In this document: positions 42,697 through 44,442 of the stretch, one piece after another
Numbering within the stretch: position 1 is the stretch's first letter
Layout of the letters: every line of letters begins with the position of its first letter
Assembly: GCA_041738345.1 (NCBI GenBank)
Contig: JBGSPX010000041.1
Span: 1 to 44,442, forward strand
Reading direction: 5' to 3'
DNA: 44,442 nucleotides
Source: Proteocatella sp041738345
GTDB lineage: Bacteria > Bacillota > Clostridia > Peptostreptococcales > Filifactoraceae
Notes under the pieces: generated by a model
What the model was told of the DNA's origin: nothing
What the model saw: only the letters and a program-made list of their open reading frames with translations
The model's database searches: none
Made by a program: the position numbers and the translations under genes

Positions 42697-44142
42697 TTAT
42701 GCTTGTTTTTTAAGTCGGTTTACGCCTTTATCTTTTTCTTCCATACCATCATATCTTCCTATTCCAAGGAATATACTTACTAGCATTATTGCCATCATTA
42801 CATATGCGTATACTACAAATGGTGTTACATTAAGTGCGGTAAGTGGTGCTATGCTATCTTTTGCAAAGCCTATTGTATATATTACTGCTGGAGTCCATGG
42901 AAGTGAGTACACAAGGGTACATGATGTTGCATCCATCAAGTTTGCAGCTCTATATGGACTTATTCCAAATTTCTGACTAAGTGGTCTAGCAAATGATGCT
43001 CCTACTGCAAGTATCGCTGGGGCATTTAATCCCATCATCGCTGAAAGTGCTACTATCATAAATGTTATTGTAAGTTCTGCACCAACTGGTCCTTTTGCTA
43101 CATTCCCAAGCACTGAAAGAAGCTTTTTATCCCCTTCGCCGGCTCTCATTATTGCAATTGAACCAAATAATAAAAGTGCTAATATACTTACTTGAAGCAT
43201 TGAATTTATTCCTACATAGATTATTCCATCTACTGTTCTATCTAGTCCTTCTCCAGATACTCTAAAAAGAGCTTCTTTTGTAATTTCTCCCGTTGGGTCA
43301 ATCTGTGCAAAATCCATAAGTCCAAGTCCTACTGCTGTAAGGCCTGATATAACTATTCCTATTGTAGTTGCAATTATGATATCTCCTGTTTTTATAGCAA
43401 TTGCAATGGTTATAGCAACTGGAATCAGCATTAAAAGTGTTTTCTTGTCATATTCAACAATTGCTGCCGATGATGCAGTTCCTTTATATATAAAACTCAT
43501 TATTACAAAGATTATAATACTCAAAACGCCTGCTGTTATTGCATATTTAAGTCTTGATTTAACAACGCCAGGTACATCTACGCCCTGAGATGTAGCTGAA
43601 CATATAGTAGTATCTGAAACTGGTGCAAGGTTATCCCCAAATGCTGCGCCTGAAACTATAGCTCCCGCCAAAAGTCCTGGATGAAGTCCAAGTGCAACTC
43701 CTGCTGGATATATAACTCCCATTCCTGCTGCAATTGTTCCAAAACCTGTGCCTGATGCCGTAGCAAATAAAGCTGATGCTATAAATGATATTACTAAAAA
43801 TATCGTTGGACTAACTCCCATACTTGCGGCTAGTCCTGCAATCCCCCCAGCAAGCCCTGATGTTCTAAGTATTCTTGAGAAAACCCCTGCAAATATCCAA
43901 CACACTATCGGTATTATTGCTTCTCTACTTGACATTCCGTCTATTATTACATCTGCATATCTTTTCTTGTCTTTCGCAAAAAAGAATGCTACTATAAGAG
44001 CCATGAAGGCTGGTACCCAAAGTGCACCATCGGATATAGATGCATAGTGAAATGTCGTGACTACTATAAGTGAAATAAATACTATAAACGGGACAAATGA
44101 CATCCATTCGCCACCGTAAAATTCTAACTTCTTATTCTCCAT
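42697..44142 (-). CDS. NhaC-family Na+/H+ antiporter-type transporter
   Basis: A 481-residue membrane protein with about twelve helices. The family signature SGAAFGDNLAPVSDTTI is at about 165-181, preceded by ATASGTGFGTIAAGMGVIYP; a second broken-helix motif occurs near the end (GLNAPAILAVGASFARPLS). NhaC-type proteins exchange Na+ for H+ or for organic substrates such as malate/lactate or amino acids. It lies 18 bp after the gene cut by the right edge, with AGGAGG before the ATG, so it may move that enzyme's substrate or product rather than serve pH control. A strong terminator follows. Confidence 0.9.
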   Translation of the reverse strand: MENKKLEFYGGEWMSFVPFIVFISLIVVTTFHYASISDGALWVPAFMALIVAFFFAKDKKRYADVIIDGMSSREAIIPIVCWIFAGVFSRILRTSGLAGGIAGLAASMGVSPTIFLVISFIASALFATASGTGFGTIAAGMGVIYPAGVALGLHPGLLAGAIVSGAAFGDNLAPVSDTTICSATSQGVDVPGVVKSRLKYAITAGVLSIIIFVIMSFIYKGTASSAAIVEYDKKTLLMLIPVAITIAIAIKTGDIIIATTIGIVISGLTAVGLGLMDFAQIDPTGEITKEALFRVSGEGLDRTVDGIIYVGINSMLQVSILALLLFGSIAIMRAGEGDKKLLSVLGNVAKGPVGAELTITFMIVALSAMMGLNAPAILAVGASFARPLSQKFGISPYRAANLMDATSCTLVYSLPWTPAVIYTIGFAKDSIAPLTALNVTPFVVYAYVMMAIMLVSIFLGIGRYDGMEEKDKGVNRLKKQA

Positions 44143-44160
44143 AAATCCTCCTGATTTTAA

Positions 44161-44442
44161 TTACTTTAATCCAGCTAAAGTATTTTTTACAAACTCTACA
44201 TTTGCCTTAGTTTCTTCTGCTAAGAACGCTATATCTTCTTCTGTTGGAATTTTTCCTGTCATTTCTAATGAATTCTTGATTAGTGATTTTCTAAGTTTTG
44301 TCATATCCATATCTTTTATTTTTATCATTGATGGATGTGCTGGAAGTACTATATTTTTACCTGGAATCTCATCTTGTGGATTTCCAAATACAATCTCTAT
44401 TCCGTTTTCTTTTGCAAATGCAAGTTGTGGTTGGATATGTTT
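44161..44442 (-). CDS. C-terminal fragment of an unrecognised protein, cut by the right edge
   Basis: The minus strand is open from the window edge to TAA at 44161-44163 and codes for 93 residues. They begin KHIQPQLAFAKENGIEIVFG, continue through NPQDEIPGKNIVLPAHPSM and end EFVKNTLAGLK. Codon use and the short 18-bp gap to the antiporter gene suggest it is the upstream member of that operon. It looks like the end of a cytosolic enzyme of alternating helices and strands. I do not recognise the family. Confidence 0.7.
   Translation of the reverse strand, partial: KHIQPQLAFAKENGIEIVFGNPQDEIPGKNIVLPAHPSMIKIKDMDMTKLRKSLIKNSLEMTGKIPTEEDIAFLAEETKANVEFVKNTLAGLK

Overview
This is an AT-rich chromosome segment of a Gram-positive anaerobe, most likely a member of the Clostridia. 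That placement is inferred from strong AGGAGG ribosome-binding sites, lipobox lipoproteins, a T-box leader, a BMP-type nucleoside transporter and an NtrC-type sigma-54 activator in a low-GC background. Both ends cut through genes: an IS3-like transposase start on the left and an unrecognised protein on the right.

Layout. (1) 1-7430 holds two tandem drug-efflux operons on the minus strand. One is marR - lipoprotein adaptor - short EmrA-like adaptor - DHA2 MFS pump. The other is ABC ATPase - ABC-2 permease - tetR - HlyD adaptor. Each starts at a good sigma-A promoter with a palindrome just downstream of the predicted start, so each is probably autoregulated. (2) 7400-10100 has a TrkA-C membrane protein, a DMT exporter, a GNAT enzyme and a small membrane protein; the last two converge on one terminator shared by both stop codons. 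(3) 10210-12673 is a chemoreceptor gene whose 5' leader contains what looks like an internally deleted IStron: a group I intron-like core followed by the last codons of a tnpB. (4) 12705-14270 is a flotillin. (5) 14370-21943 is the most unusual part. Two very short genes (26 and 54 codons, minus strand) lie divergent to a four-gene operon: an RsbW-like ATPase fused to a GNAT, a LuxE-like acyl-protein synthetase, a LuxC reductase fused to a second adenylating domain, and a MATE exporter fused to another RsbW-like ATPase. A sequence matching the sigma-B consensus precedes the operon. The set looks like an acyl activation/reduction and export pathway with built-in switch-kinase domains; its product is unknown. 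(6) 22000-22600 is a small membrane protein plus a YbjQ protein. (7) 22604-25760 is a TrpXYZ-type ABC importer under a T-box whose specifier reads best as UAC (Tyr). (8) 25795-27519 is an MprF-like DUF2156 protein. (9) 27550-35975 is a complete nucleoside salvage locus (deoC, deoD, cdd, BMP lipoprotein, ABC ATPase, two permeases, pdp). (10) 36057-39255 is a histidine kinase with a solute-binding sensor domain plus its NtrC-like partner. (11) 39371-42683 is a large membrane-anchored KAP-type P-loop NTPase flanked by short repeats, possibly a defence or accessory insertion. (12) 42697-44442 is an NhaC-type antiporter downstream of the truncated right-edge gene.

All functional names rest on motifs recognised by eye; no database search was run.
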